This document shows positions 46,025 through 56,745 of a stretch of 64,000 nt of DNA, one piece after another. The notes below the pieces were generated by a model. The model was not told where the DNA came from and did not search any database. It saw only the letters and a list, made by a program, of their open reading frames with translations. Within the stretch, counting starts at the first letter, position 1. Each line of letters begins with the position of its first letter. The stretch lies in assembly GCA_004794785.1 (NCBI GenBank), contig SJOL01005843.1:171923-235922 (forward strand), given 5' to 3'. Origin of the DNA: Opisthorchis felineus. Lineage: Eukaryota > Platyhelminthes > Trematoda > Opisthorchiida > Opisthorchiidae. The position numbers and the translations under genes are program-made.

Positions 46025-47100
46025 CTATTGTTTTTCATCGCTTACGCGAGAAAACTCGAGTCGAATCAAATACGCACCGGTTCCGTTCAATCGGTCTATC
46101 AGCTCACAAGGCTCGCACCGAAGTGCAGTGGTTTCAGCTGCTACAGCTTCACTCACTGAGGATAAGGAGAATAAAGAAATGAAAGCCATGCTCTGGAGGC
46201 GACGGTCAAATCTGCCCATTGAGGACAATTGGTTCCGCTTGTCCAATATGGGAGGAAGTAAGAGCCACGCAGTGAATGCGATAGCTTTGATGCAACACCG
46301 CCATTGGCTGCGAGACACAGTCATATCTGTCAGGGCCACTAACAACTGATTTATCTCGCCACGCAGTCTCCATCCGGGAAGACGGCAGTTATCAACGCGA
46401 CTGAATTGGCTGGTGAGGGCTTTCGTACATCGTTTCCAAGTCAGAGACTGACCGTCTCTCGGTCATCTTCATTCGACACGAGGCTGGGTGACGACGATTG
46501 TTGGTCACCGTTCCAGATGGCGCAGTGGCAGTACTTGCCTCAGGGAAAAGATATGATCGATGCAATCCCTGTCAGGGAGAAATCCAGCTTGCGTCTGGCG
46601 AACCTGACTCTCCCGATGACCGATCAACCTGCGTAGGCTAATGCCAGAGAACACCTTGGAAACTATTGCCCCAATGGTGATGCCCCGGTGGTTCTTCTAC
46701 CTTTTTTGATTATCGGAACCACCGTGGATGCGCTCCCTTCTTTTGAATGTTTCCGTATTCACAACACTTTGGAGTAGGGTTGTCAGGTTGGCCGACACGG
46801 ACTCGCCAACTTCTTTGAAAGACTATGGGGTGCAAACTGTCTTGACCACATACTTTGCGCTGAAGCAATGGAATTACACCCTGCATCTCCGTCGACGATG
46901 TCGGACTGGCATCCACGTCTCACTCGAGTTCGTTTAGTCCTTCCAGAGTTGGAAGTTGATGGGGACCGGCTGGACCGTCCTTCAAACTGTTCAGCCCATC
47001 GTTCGAAACGATGTTTCTGTGGATGAATTGACGCCCTATCTTTTTGGAGATCGACCCACTGACACCCACCCTCCCTGGACCAGTTGATCAGATTAGCTGG
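46025..47100 (-). mobile_element. LINE RT fragment joined to C-terminal tail
   Basis: From 47100 downward: a linker (HRFERWAEQFEG), RT block 1 (RKVCGQDSLHPIVF near 46850), then IVSKVFSGISLRRLIGHRE and AGFLPDRDCIDHIFSLRQV near 46540-46690 in shifting frames. The sequence then jumps past the catalytic blocks to the tail RCTKALTSQF and, at 46345-46025, LTDMTVSRSQWRCCIKAIAF followed by a long C-terminus. The YxDD region is deleted. The tail type also occurs at 56208-56585. Confidence 0.75.
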
Positions 47101-47109
47101 AACAGGGTG

Positions 47110-47895
47110 TGATTGTTCCCTGCCTCGACCCGACCTAAAGCTGTTACATTATCGTAGTGGCCAGGCTTCTGTGCTGCAAGGATCCTGCAGGCTACACTGG
47201 CTGGAACTCGGTTACTAAAGGTTTAACCATCCCATGGAGGCCAACGTGGAGCAACCCGACGAAGAACAGCTAGTCTTCGTACAGCGCGAAGTGGTCCGGA
47301 GATAAAGTCCTCTGTGATAAGAATGTGAGGACAATAAAATGTTTCCTCCCAGCATATTTATGGACATGCTTTTAAAGCCAGAGTCCGGTGCTGCTCAAAA
47401 GGTACCTGCTGTGCACAGCTTAATTAGGAGTGAGACAGTACTGTTTTACTCCCAGTGTCCTCGGGCCAGCCCTGCCCCCTGCAACCTGGTGGGTCAGACT
47501 ATGGAGTCATTGGTTCCGGGAAAGGTCCCTCAAGAAAACCAGGACAGCTGCTGCCTCGTGGTTCAGACTTTTTGAGTCAGAGGCTACAGGCATGGTCCCC
47601 CAACAAAACCCCATATCCTCCCACTGCCTTGTGGGTCAGACTCTTGAGGCAAAGGCTCAAGGTGGGTTACCTCAACCAAAACCCTTTCTTCGACATGAGC
47701 AACCGGGGAGTATCATTCGCCCTTACAGCTCAGCCGCTCGTGACCGAACGGCTAAGTGTTCAAACTACTTACCGGGGAATGGCGAGTTCGATACTCTGAA
47801 GTTTCGTGACAGGTGCACTGCTGCTGATCCCCAAATACCCACCAGTTTTCAAGATACCATTGAGAAAGATGACCATCGCCGCTACATGTTCAAAA
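47110..47895 (+). mobile_element. LINE beta 5' leader with 69-bp tandem units
   Basis: The hairpin leader (47130-47166, decayed) and the following sequence match 23597-24560 without the SINE. At 47524, 47593 and about 47665 lie successive units of roughly 69 bp, each with a GGTCCC(T/C)CAA-AAAACC-like core followed by CCTTGTGGGTCAGACT. Several frames are partly open and none is complete. It abuts a minus-strand LINE RT on the left and a minus-strand alpha tail on the right. Confidence 0.6.
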
Positions 47896-48265
47896 AGTGA
47901 TGCTTCACTGTCGTGTAGCCATAATTTATTTGGAAGCGGTGCTGTTAAGAACAGGATAAGCGGATGAAGAAGGAACTTAGTGCTAGCCTAACATGATCAA
48001 CCTGAGGTACCTACACCTCCAAATATTCATTCAGATAATCTTGATAGAAACTGACAACAATAACGCCAATGACACAGATTATCGGCCATATCTTGCAACG
48101 CCTCCAACCATGCACAGGGGGATCGCGCGGACCCTATCCTTGAAGGCGAGTCGCACCGAAACTACCCAGACTCCATTTCATTTTCGTCTGCAAGGTCAAA
48201 GGTTGACCATTTCTTCAAACTGGGCATGTAGAACACTCTTCGGCATGAAATCGCTCTCCGTCACG
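47890..48265 (-). mobile_element. LINE alpha C-terminal tail and 3' UTR, reversed
   Basis: Read in reverse: MPSLKKWSTFDLADENEM, then CAWLEALQDMADNLCHW and YCCQFLSRLSE, followed by the 3' UTR to GACAGTGAAGCATCACTT. The GAT repeat is not preserved. It meets a + strand alpha leader at 48268. Confidence 0.75.
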
Positions 48266-48267
48266 AT

Positions 48268-48625
48268 GGAACTAAACCTTAGCATGGTATGACGGTTTGT
48301 GCGCCTACGTGATCTACTGAGCTGTACTGGAGGTGTCCGTGCGACACTCGCGGAGTCTCATACCAGGTTGATCAATGGTTAGAAGTCGGACCAACACAGT
48401 TTCCTGGTCCTCCAGTTTGGGGGTTGGAACACGTATGGCGACTTGTTCCTCAAAAAATGGAATGCACCGGAATTTACCGCCAAACACCACTGTCTTGTAG
48501 TCAGACATTTGGACCAAAGGCTTTGGTCGAGCACCCTAATCGTCCTCCTGTCTAAGTGTGAGCACCCTGACAGTATCTCAGTCCGCGGACAACCATGATT
48601 CCTAAAACTGATAATACTGTTAAAA
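48268..48625 (+). mobile_element. LINE alpha 5' leader only
   Basis: Matches 19949-20300: CCGTCACGATGGAACTAAAC, CTCATACCAGGTTGATCAAT and CCTAATCGTCCTCCTGTCTA. It stops about 20 bp after the position of the alpha start codon. No endonuclease follows. Confidence 0.75.
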
Positions 48626-49340
48626 CAGAACTGCAATTACCAAACATTTGGCGACGCAGGTCAGAATGCTGGGCTTCGATCCTTCACTCAAATGCTGAAA
48701 CTGTGGTATTTTATTACTATGAAAAAGTTTGTAGAGCACATTGATAACGGTAGGCACTACCAAACCGAATTAAAAGTAAAGTAAACCGCCTGTTCTTTTC
48801 TGAAAGATTGGGTGTCGGTATAACGGAGCTGAAGCGCACTGCATGTGCGTAAAATGTGGGTGATGTTCAAGTCTACCTACTTGTACTGCATCGGTGGGCC
48901 CAATCCGGTCAACGAGCCATGTCGACATGTCAGAGTGTTCTTTGCAAGCCCTGAATCCATGCAGTCTAGCAATAACGCGGATTTTATCGAAAACATCGAT
49001 CAGTTACGTGAAGTAATAGCCGACTTTACTACGTGCTGTTCACGCACCAGTCGGATATGTCTACTACGCAGCATACCCCCCCCCCGCAGGAATTTACAGG
49101 GTAGTCAAGAGTTTCCTTCTACAATTCAAATGTACTTAATGTCAAACCTAGAAGTTTCTGTTTTCCTTGAGGTCCAAGTCTTATTCCTCTGTCCGACGGA
49201 CCAGCTGGAATGCTCTTTGTGTGGTCACTCTTTTCTCGTTTAATGGATGCGTCCTGGGTCACCACCGTGATTATTCTGAGTCGTCAATTCAATGGGAACT
49301 CAGTACAGTTTATATACAGAAGCAAGGTACAAAGAATTCA
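48626..49340. other. Intergenic region downstream of MED27
   Basis: Nothing recognisable. A C10 run lies near 49077-49086. On the minus strand an AATAAA-type signal is visible only near 48707, about 630 bp past the MED27 stop. Confidence 0.4.
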
Positions 49341-49952
49341 TTAAGTCACAGCTTGACAATGCTCGTGCTGTGGTACAATCGATCGGCTATCATCTTTACG
49401 TAGTTGCGGATAACTTCTCCACACTGGAAGACTAACATCCTGGCCTAACAGTTGGCCACATCGACCACAGGGTGTTGTAAACAAGTCGTGATAGGAATGA
49501 AGCCAATGAAACAGACCACGAACTGCGGAAGGTGGCTGATAATCATTCGAGAAGTGCAGTATGGCACATTGTGCCAGAGTAGTGATACGCTGGAAGAGAG
49601 CGAAGCGACTAGGAGTGACTAGATCTAGTTGTTGGATCCCGATCTGTGTAGTCAAAACAGGTCGTCCATAGGATGCAGCACCACCACTTCGTCTACCTCT
49701 GGCGTCCGATGCAGTTTTCGGACTTCGGTCCGGACCAATCAGAGAAAGCAAGGTGTCCTTCGTGACCCCAGACAAGTCGCACTTGGAGAGAAGCTCTTCA
49801 ATGTAGTTGGAAGGCATTTCTTGTTCTGAATCTGTCAGATTAGAACCAGCAGCAGCAAGTTTGATCACCATTGGCTCCGTTAAACCCCGGACAACTATGC
49901 GCTCAGGATGCAGGCGGCGGAATGTGACGAAACACTGCAATATGTCAGCCAC
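49341..49952 (-). CDS. MED27: MED27, Mediator complex subunit 27, terminal exon
   Basis: MED27 is a subunit of Mediator, the bridge between transcription activators and RNA polymerase II in the nucleus. This last exon (203 codons plus stop) follows an atatttcag acceptor in phase 0. It encodes VADILQCFVTFRRLHPERIV, matching human VLKVIVVMRSLFIDRTIVKG. Its C-terminus reads RFALFQRITTLAQCAILHF, FHWLHSYHDLFTTPCGRCGQ, LPVWRSYPQL and HEHC. Human has VFQKVTDHATTALLHY, MTWLRSYIKLFQAPCQRCGK and LPPTWRDFRTLEAFHDTC. The CxxC plus downstream HxxC pattern fits the family's conserved zinc-binding-type end. About 70 residues between the two matching parts (SDSEQEM..., GRRSGGAAS) are an insertion relative to human. 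Confidence 0.94.
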   Translation of the reverse strand: MADILQCFVTFRRLHPERIVVRGLTEPMVIKLAAAGSNLTDSEQEMPSNYIEELLSKCDLSGVTKDTLLSLIGPDRSPKTASDARGRRSGGAASYGRPVLTTQIGIQQLDLVTPSRFALFQRITTLAQCAILHFSNDYQPPSAVRGLFHWLHSYHDLFTTPCGRCGQLLGQDVSLPVWRSYPQLRKDDSRSIVPQHEHCQAVT

Positions 49953-51406
49953 CTGAAATATTGAAAGGATGAGTTAATCACAGCAAAAGTGGACGAGAAT
50001 AACGATAACCTAGCAAACCTTTGAAAAACGTCATTTGAGCAACACTGTGCGAGGCTCATGCTTACGAAAGTATTGTTGAGATAATCCAGAGAAACAAGGG
50101 AAATACAACTCCCTTCTCCTTTGATTTCCTCAAAATGACTGGTTTTTCCAAAAGATTGGTTGTAGCCACGTGTACGGGACGTGGCTTGTTCTGACCAGTC
50201 GCTAACCTACCGGATCTGTTTAACCGTGAATTGACTAATGATAGACCACCTACACATCGCTGGTAGTCATCGGGTTGTTTGGGAGGACCGACGAATAATG
50301 AAACGATTGGTTATGCTGCCTAAATCAACAGTTGCTTAGAATGAGCCACATCCTGTGGGTTAAATTCACTAGCAGCATGCACGTGGTCATTGGGTCGATG
50401 GTGTGCAACAGATAAGCAAACAGTGACTTCATTGCGGATAAAATAGCTTGAACTGAATGAATTTGGTGGAAATAGCTTTACATCCTTTGAATTATTTGAA
50501 AAGCTTGTGGAATGAAGCAATTTAACAGGCGGTCTAAATTGTATGGGTCAATATTGTAAGATTCAGCGTTTAAATTATTTCAGCACCTCTAGTTGGGGTG
50601 TACGTAGCCTACCTTTGACCCCAAGTCAGAACCTCGACGACACCTTGCGGACCTTAGCATGGGATTCAAGAGACAATCCTAATCACACGGTCGTGGGTGG
50701 AGATACCGAGACTATGGAGAGGCATTCGAAAATAGAAGCGGCAAAGTAAGTGCGTGAGATCAGGTTCTGGACCCAGGATGATCATTTTACCACGGGCTCC
50801 CTAATCTACCGCGTTTCAGGTTGCACCAGAGTATACGAAGGCTAACGCTGCGTTCCTGGGAAAAAAGGTCGAGTGATGTCGAATAATTGCTCGCAAAGGA
50901 CCCTGAAGAAACTTGACTAGCTCACCCTCACGAGAGATAGCAGTGAGGGATAGAGTAAAAAAAGATTCTCATTAAACATCGAAATGAACTCAGTGCACAC
51001 TCTAGAACTGAGAAAAACGGGCTTGCTTTGTACTAACGAGTTATCTACCATTCATATTTCATTTTAACTTTAAAACGATAATTCGTTAGGAACCCTTTGA
51101 CTACTTGCGAGATCAAAGAAATCTGTCATTTCACTAAGCACGAATGCTATATCAGTGAACGACAATAGTGAAATATGTATCATAATTGTCGTTGTTTACA
51201 GATGTACCATTTGTGGCTAATTATGAATATATATATATANTATATATAGTCAAACAGTTAACCTGGAAAGTTTCAAATGCTATCTTTCATAATATCGGAA
51301 GTAGCCTTATTTGAATCCGTTGAAAGTTAAGGTGAGGTGTAAAACGGATACCAGTTGACCGGTTAAAAAGGGAGATTGCTTTAGACAAAAGTAAAGGAAC
51401 ACTTAC
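49953..51406. other. MED27 intron 3
   Basis: 1454 bp with no recognisable element except a TA-rich microsatellite holding a single N at 51240. Confidence 0.6.
51227..51249. repeat. (TA)n microsatellite with one N
   Basis: AT/TA dinucleotides on both sides of an unresolved base at 51240. A collapsed repeat is likely. Confidence 0.9.
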
Positions 51407-51572
51407 CCTGACGTGAGCGACATTCAAGTTGAATCCACCGTCAACAAGAGTGATAGTCAATTTGGGACAAGCAGCATGGATGTCATTCAGCAAATGCTCT
51501 AAATCGGCTCGCACATCTCGAGTGGTCGTGGCATCTAGTCGGTGGCGTTTGAGGTCGGAGTTCAGATGAGAC
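51407..51572 (-). CDS. MED27: MED27 exon 3
   Basis: 166 nt from a ccgaaag acceptor to AGG|gtaagt. It starts with one base that completes the codon split by exon 2 and leaves in phase 0. It encodes SHLNSDLKRHRLDATTTRDV, then RADLEHLLNDIHAACPKLTI and TLVDGGFNLNVAHVR. Human MED27 has AKRRPKAQPTTLVLPPQYVD, VISRIDRMFPEMSIHL and RPNGTSAMLLVTLGK in the same order. Confidence 0.87.
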
Positions 51573-52499
51573 CTTTCGGAAGGCGACAAATAAGAAATGG
51601 ATGGATCCTAACGATGTTATCCGGAAAAACGCCAATCTTTTCGTTAGTCCCTTAGAGTTGATTACTATGAACAAAGAAACTGACTAACAATGAAAGGATC
51701 AAATTTTCTTTAGGTGTGACCGACTGAACCAAAAAGAGTTCCCAGTAGGCTCTATTCAAATGGTATACACAAGCACTTGAAATAATGCTCCAAATAAAAA
51801 TTCCCATTTTTTTTAACAGGCCGATGCGCTTTAGACTCTGTTTGACCGAACATCCCGACTAATAAACTGTCCCCAAAGGACACTCATAGCAATCAATTTT
51901 CTTGTCTTCAGTGAGACTCACATCCCAGACACGGGTACCGGCTTCGAACAATCGTTCATCCAGTACTGAGCTCATACGAAAGCGGCATTCCCAGTACAAC
52001 GTTTCGCGATACACACTCTAATCACTTCTGAACTGACTAAATTCCAATAAAGTTGTACGACATAAAATCACCCTATATGTTTGTTATATCCTCTTTGGTT
52101 ATGTATCAGTCAGACTCGTTCGTTCACCAGAATGGAGAAGACAAACAACTTCGAGGAAGTTCTACTGCAAACAAGTGGATCGTTCCGTGATATGGAATTC
52201 AACTGAACCAGAATATAAAAAGAGCTAACAGTCCAATAGGATGTCAGTGGAAGGCTGAAATGTAGAAACAAGGTTTCTGTATACAAAACAAATCGTTAGC
52301 AAAGTGGATTTGTTCGTTTGGATGCAGTCCTCCTAACGATGTTTATTTGAAGTAGTCACTAGCACCTGACTGCACCGTTTCATGGTGCTCAATATGTTCA
52401 CTAAAACAGCAAGTAGCCCTCCAGTTTTACAGAATAGGGAACGTTGGTATGATGTGTAATTTAAGGAAGCAAGTAGACTGTCAGCCAGAGGTAATAAAG

Positions 52500-52910
52500 G
52501 ATTTCTGAGTCTCTCGTTTCTGTTGAGTCTCTCATGAGAGCCAAATCGATATGCAAATGAGTGTATTTGTCAGAATCTGTCCAAGTTGGTTCAAGTATAA
52601 CATAAGTTTGTGGGAATCTCTGGGACTGCGCCTACCTGATGAGCCCCAATAAGGGCGAAACAGGTCTTGGGCTGTCGAAGGGTTTTCAGCAACCTTGTGA
52701 GTAGTTTCCTTTATGAAAATGTACTGCGATATCTCGAATATCTTACCAACTGGAACATAAGGTGGCCTTCGTGCAGCATATTCAGTTGAAGAATAGCAGA
52801 TACGAGGGATTCAGTCGAGTTTCCCGTGAAAACCAAATTGATATGCAAATGAGTGCATCTGTCGAAATCTTGGATATGCTTCTGACATAAAAAGCAGTAA
52901 CATCTCTGGC
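52500..52910 (+). repeat. Hammerhead-bearing tandem repeat, period about 292 bp
   Basis: The block starting GAGTCTCTCATGAGAGCC and GATATGCAAATGAGTGTAT (52548) recurs as GAGTTTCCCGTGAAAACC and GATATGCAAATGAGTGCAT (52840), 292 bp later. The second unit is cut off at about 52910, before its ribozyme. Between the two lies the ribozyme and a GATATCTCGAATATCTT segment also found at 28283. It lies antisense within MED27 intron 2. Confidence 0.7.
52631..52681 (+). ncRNA. Type I hammerhead ribozyme
   Basis: All core elements are present in order. CUGAUGA lies at 52636-52642. Stem II is GCCC/GGGC (52643-52646 with 52653-52656) with a CAAUAA loop. GAAA is at 52657-52660. Stem III is CAG/CUG (52661-52663 with 52672-52674) with an 8-nt loop, preceded by the A15.1-U16.1 pair. 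The cleavage-site triplet GUC ends at 52676. Stem I is CCUAC (52631-52635) with GAAGG (52677-52681), with one A-A mismatch. A very short stem III is typical of hammerheads in fluke satellite/SINE-like repeats, Penelope-like elements and retrozymes (literature knowledge). Activity may depend on dimerisation and is unproven. Confidence 0.82.
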
Positions 52911-53522
52911 TAATTCGTACCCAGATTACCTAACCCACACACACGAGAGGACGATTTTGTTCGGTCCCGTGAGAGTTCTCTCCTGAAGAGAATCAGTGTA
53001 CCTAGCCTTGGTCGTAATCACTACACGTTTGCGTTCGTTGCCGAACGGGACCGGATATTTGCTCCGTGCTGGAAACTTACAGGCTACGTTAGCTATATCA
53101 AATACTTAAAATGAACACAATTGGAGATAGGATTGGACGAATTCGCGGTTGTTAGGAAGACTTGTTCGGGTGAAAAATTAATCCACTGAAAATGATGTTG
53201 TGGGTTTTGAGGAATTTGAGAGCAGTGTATCCAAAGATACGAAACCTCACGCAAATCTGTCAGTAAAAGCTTGTTCTCACCACGGGTCGATCTACCTTGA
53301 AGGATTTCTGCAATCTCCATTTGGTTTAAGTTGCGGGAATTAGTGAGCCAGATTTCATGTATGCGTAGCAATATATTAGAAGTTTCCATTGATATGGACG
53401 AGGGGAATGGACAAATACACAGCGTGTATGCTGCTTGCGAACTAGTAGCAGCTAATTTAACAAGTTTTTTTAGTTTACATTCACAGCTTCATGATATGAC
53501 GGCTGAAAAGTGCATGATTTAC

Positions 53523-53831
53523 CTTCGGAACACCGAACATGTCAGTAGTCCACCCAAGATAGTATGTGTCCTTTCCCAATAACGGTTACTCCAACGCTCC
53601 GCATCACTTCTGTCAAGGAGCCAACTAGTTCGTCTAGGTTCTTGCTCTACAGATACATTCGGATCTGTGGAGTCGCCCAACTCAGCAGATGACGAAATCC
53701 CGCCAAATTCCAGCTGATCCACTGTCGTCAGAAAACTGAGCGCCTGATGCAATCCCAATTCCCCCATGCGGGTGTTCATACGAGCGGTGTGCATGAGGCT
53801 CGCAAGCTGATCCAGGGCGTCAAGTGCATCA
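53523..53831 (-). CDS. MED27: MED27 exon 2
   Basis: 309 nt after a tttttctag acceptor; one base completes the split Ser codon from exon 1. It ends CGAAG|gtaaat, leaving two bases for exon 3. It encodes DALDALDQLASLMHTARMNT, then RMGELGLHQALSFL, matching by position human LLQAYKWSNKLQYHAGLASG. It then has an acidic, polar insertion (SSSAELGDSTDPNVSVEQEP) that human lacks. The phase fit to both neighbours is the strongest support. Confidence 0.78.
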
Positions 53832-54776
53832 CTAGAAAAAAACGATTAGATTCATTTGATGAGCATCCGCACCAATAGAATGCACGAAAGAAAACCAGTC
53901 TGCTTCATAAACAGCTGTAACGGGATTAGAATAAGCTGTCCACTTTTTGGCGGCAAATGGATGCTTTTGGATAAGGTCTGCCTCAGTGACACCTAAATGA
54001 ATCACCGACGAATGTCAGGTAAGGAGTGAACTTGCTTCATTTGACGGTTTTTCGAGGTGATGCCTCAGTCTCACACAATCAATCAGACCCTCTGGCCGAT
54101 GTAGATTACTGATACTCACTGGTTCACTGACTCGAGGAATCTCGCTCTTCGTGGCTAAAGTTTACAGGTCTCGAAAACAGTAGGTAGTGAAAGATAATAT
54201 TAATGCTGCCGATCAAAATACCCGATTAAAAGTCTTCGCAGGCAAAGCCCGTTGGGAACTCATTAGCGCGAGCATTCGGGAAACAACTATTTGGGATAAT
54301 TCACGCCACATGTCCATGCAGCTCTATGAACTATTTTAGAGAATTGAAAGACTCGAATTCGGTGTTCCCTTGCTCAACATTTGTGGGTGCAATATATGAG
54401 GGCTTAATCGCAACATAATCCGTAGAGCATGTCCAGCAAAAATGAGTAGATATTTAGTACTACGAGATGCACACTACGACATTTTCAGGTGAGATTTCAA
54501 CGGAAAGCTACAGAAGCGGGTCCGACTGGTTCTTGATGGATCAGAAGTGTTGTGACTCAATCACAATCAAGCAGAATAAAGTAAGAATATTCTATCGGCA
54601 CTTCCATAGTAAGCATACTGCTTGACTAAGAATTACTCTAGCAATGTGTTAAAGTAACCGATATGATCGACTAAACACAGGACCGTTGGTGGCAGGAAGC
54701 TGAAGCTCTACTATGAGCCACATTTACATAGAAAATGCGTCCAGTGTTTGCGTTTCAAAAAACAGTGTTGACAAAC
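53832..54776. other. MED27 intron 1
   Basis: 945 bp, nothing recognisable. Confidence 0.6.
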
Positions 54777-55186
54777 CTTATTTGTAATACAGTCTTGTGT
54801 AAATGCATCGGCTCGGTGAGCTCCTTGGTCCTACCCAAACAGGTAGGTCGACTGACCGAATATTGAAATTTGTTGTCGGAAGTCGTAACAGTGGGACTTG
54901 GAACCAAACCGAAACGCGTAGTACCACCGCGTTTACCTTCACCATCAACATCGGGTCCTTGATAAGCATCTTCCTCGCTGGTATCATCTGTCGTAGAATC
55001 AACTGCCACTAACAACCGCGTCACCAAAACCCGCAAACGTTTCACTTCTTTGAGACTTTCTTGTGCCAACTTCGATACGCTCGTCTGAAGCAAGCTTGAG
55101 GAAGCCATTAGGGTTTGGGGGAGTGCAAAAGGTGGTATGTTGGGGTTAACATTTAACGGAGCGGTCTCGGAAACACCTGTACTCAT
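54777..55186 (-). CDS. MED27: MED27 exon 1 with start codon
   Basis: Starts at the ATG at 55186 (MSTGVSETAPLNVNPNIPPF) and ends ATAAG|gtttgt with two bases over. The helical segment LMASSSLLQTSVSKLAQESL, then KEVKRLRVLVTRLL, matches the human N-terminal coiled-coil region AISAIQALRSSVSRVFDCLK. The rest is a low-complexity acidic/basic stretch (TTDDTSEEDAYQ). Exons 1-4 sum to 1497 nt, i.e. 498 residues, longer than the 311 of human MED27; the excess is in polar insertions. An upstream non-coding exon cannot be excluded. Confidence 0.78.
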
Positions 55187-55639
55187 TGATGTGCGTCCAA
55201 TAAGAGTGTACAGTACTACAGAGAAGCTGGGACAACGCCTTGCTACAATGACATTCCAGCGACTAGCCCAAGCTGATCATCTATAGGGAGTACGCGGTGC
55301 AGCCTGACTATCCAGACGGGGAAGGCCTGAAAATGAGATGAAATGTACGGTTATGGTGATCAACAACCCAAATTACATAGTCATTATTTCATGAAATGCA
55401 GGAATCGCGGTAGGCACTTAAAACAAGCGTGCCAACGACATTAACTGGATTTATTCGTCTTTCAGGACATGCGAACTTACTTTACTTCGCTACCAACTGC
55501 GTGAACAAAAGCCGGCTTCTTGGGTAGCAGCTGCGGTCGGCGGTAAGGCTCTCGGAGATACCAATCCACTGTTCGTTCCGGTAGCGTGGGTCCTAGACAA
55601 CCTTTAGGCCCACATGTTCGATTTCGAAATTAACGGTGT
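55187..55639. other. MED27 upstream region
   Basis: Holds the presumed MED27 promoter, but no TATA or initiator motif stands out. Nothing else is recognisable. Confidence 0.4.
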
Positions 55640-55900
55640 AGATCCAGGTTTCCAGCTGACCACTTCGGCAACAACACCATTCCTGGTGCTTTTTGGGAAT
55701 AATGGCAGGTCTGATGATCTCCGTATGTAGGCGGTGAAGAACAACCGAGGTCGACGTTGCTGAATGGGCTGTTCGAGTCAAAGCAGGACAAGTACCGACG
55801 GTATACCTGTTCACCCGATACACGGTCTTTAGGACGTACTCTGGGAATATTTCCCAAACATCAGTGGTCGAAAATCACCATCTTGCGTGTCTGAGACACC
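55640..55900 (-). mobile_element. LINE post-RT fragment
   Basis: Read in reverse: a VFDHRCL-like segment (IFDH-CLGNIPRVRPKDRVSG), which is the LINE region after the RT that normally reads [10 protein letters not shown]. It continues into CHYSQKAPGMVLLPK. Family uncertain. Confidence 0.4.
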
Positions 55901-56199
55901 CGTCGGTAGCGTTTCGCGAGCACAAAATAAAACAGTTCGAACGACAGACTGATAGGTTCGGACCTAAATCTTCAGAATAATTTCCTCTTTGTACCACAGT
56001 ACACACTTGAGTTGTAGGAGCGGTCTGTGATAATTGTCAAAGGAGGTCGTTATCTCGTCCTTAGCAAGAGAGAATGATTGAACCGAGGTACATGAACCCG
56101 AATTTTATACCGCCACTTCGTGTATCGTAAATAACCCGTCACAATTCGGTGCTGAAGAGGAAGAGACCTTGTCTTCTGGCGCGTTGATATTAACGCCGA

Positions 56200-56620
56200 T
56201 GGGGTAAATGGGTAGTGATGGTCCACTCCACATTTTACGCTGTATATGTCACGTACTTCGTATGTCCGATGACCGTTTGTCTCGTAGAGCTCTCTTCGCC
56301 CAGCCTTGCATCGGGTGGGGACCAAGGGAGGAGGCAAACCAATGGTTAGTGACCCTGACAGATATGGTTGCGTCACGCAGCCGATGGAGGTCTTGCATCA
56401 AAGCTATCGCCTTCACTGCGTGGCTGTCACTTCCTCCCATACCGGGCGAGCAGAACCATTTGTCGTCAATGGACAGATTGAGCTATCCCCTCCCCTTATT
56501 CTCCTTAACCTCGGTGAACGAAGCTGAGGCTGCTGAAATCACTTCACTTCGGTGCACGGTATGCGGGCTGAAAAATGGGTACTGAAGAGCTACTGTGGAG
56601 TGTGGTGGTCTGCAGCGATG
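56200..56620 (+). mobile_element. LINE C-terminal tail fragment
   Basis: ILRCICHVLRMSDDRLSRRA, then LFAQPCIGW, a deletion, LVTLTDMVASRSRWRSCIKA and IAFTAWLSLPPIPGEQN. It ends with LRCTVCGL, a CxxC that may be half of a zinc finger. This is the same tail type as 46025-46345. Confidence 0.75.
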
Positions 56621-56647
56621 ACAACTATGTCATCCGCCAGATAATCG

Positions 56648-56745
56648 TTCAGCTCTAGCACCCTTTCGGTGCCTAACTGCTATGCCACCAGAAGGAAGCA
56701 CGAGGGCTGGGATACTACCAGGGTGCCCAAGCCAATTAAAAATCC
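56648..56745 (-). mobile_element. SINE body fragment, reverse
   Basis: In reverse: GGCTTGGGCACCCTGGTAGT, ATCCCAGCCCTCGTGC, TTCTGGTGGCATAGCAGTTA and CCGAAAGGGTGCTAGAGC. No tRNA head is attached. Confidence 0.75.

Larger units (their letters stand above)
51573..53522. other. MED27 intron 2 with hammerhead repeat
   Basis: 1950 bp. The ribozyme-bearing repeat occupies about 52500-52910. The remaining parts (51573-52499 and 52911-53522) show nothing recognisable. Confidence 0.6.

Noticed and set aside
45936..46349. 137-codon plus-strand frame
   Set aside because: It is the shadow of the minus-strand LINE tail at 46025-46345.
53850..53895. TTGATGAGCAT...ATGCACGAAAG on the + strand
   Set aside because: Superficially like a hammerhead core, but C3 is U, there is an extra base before GAAA, and no stem III or cleavage triplet is found.
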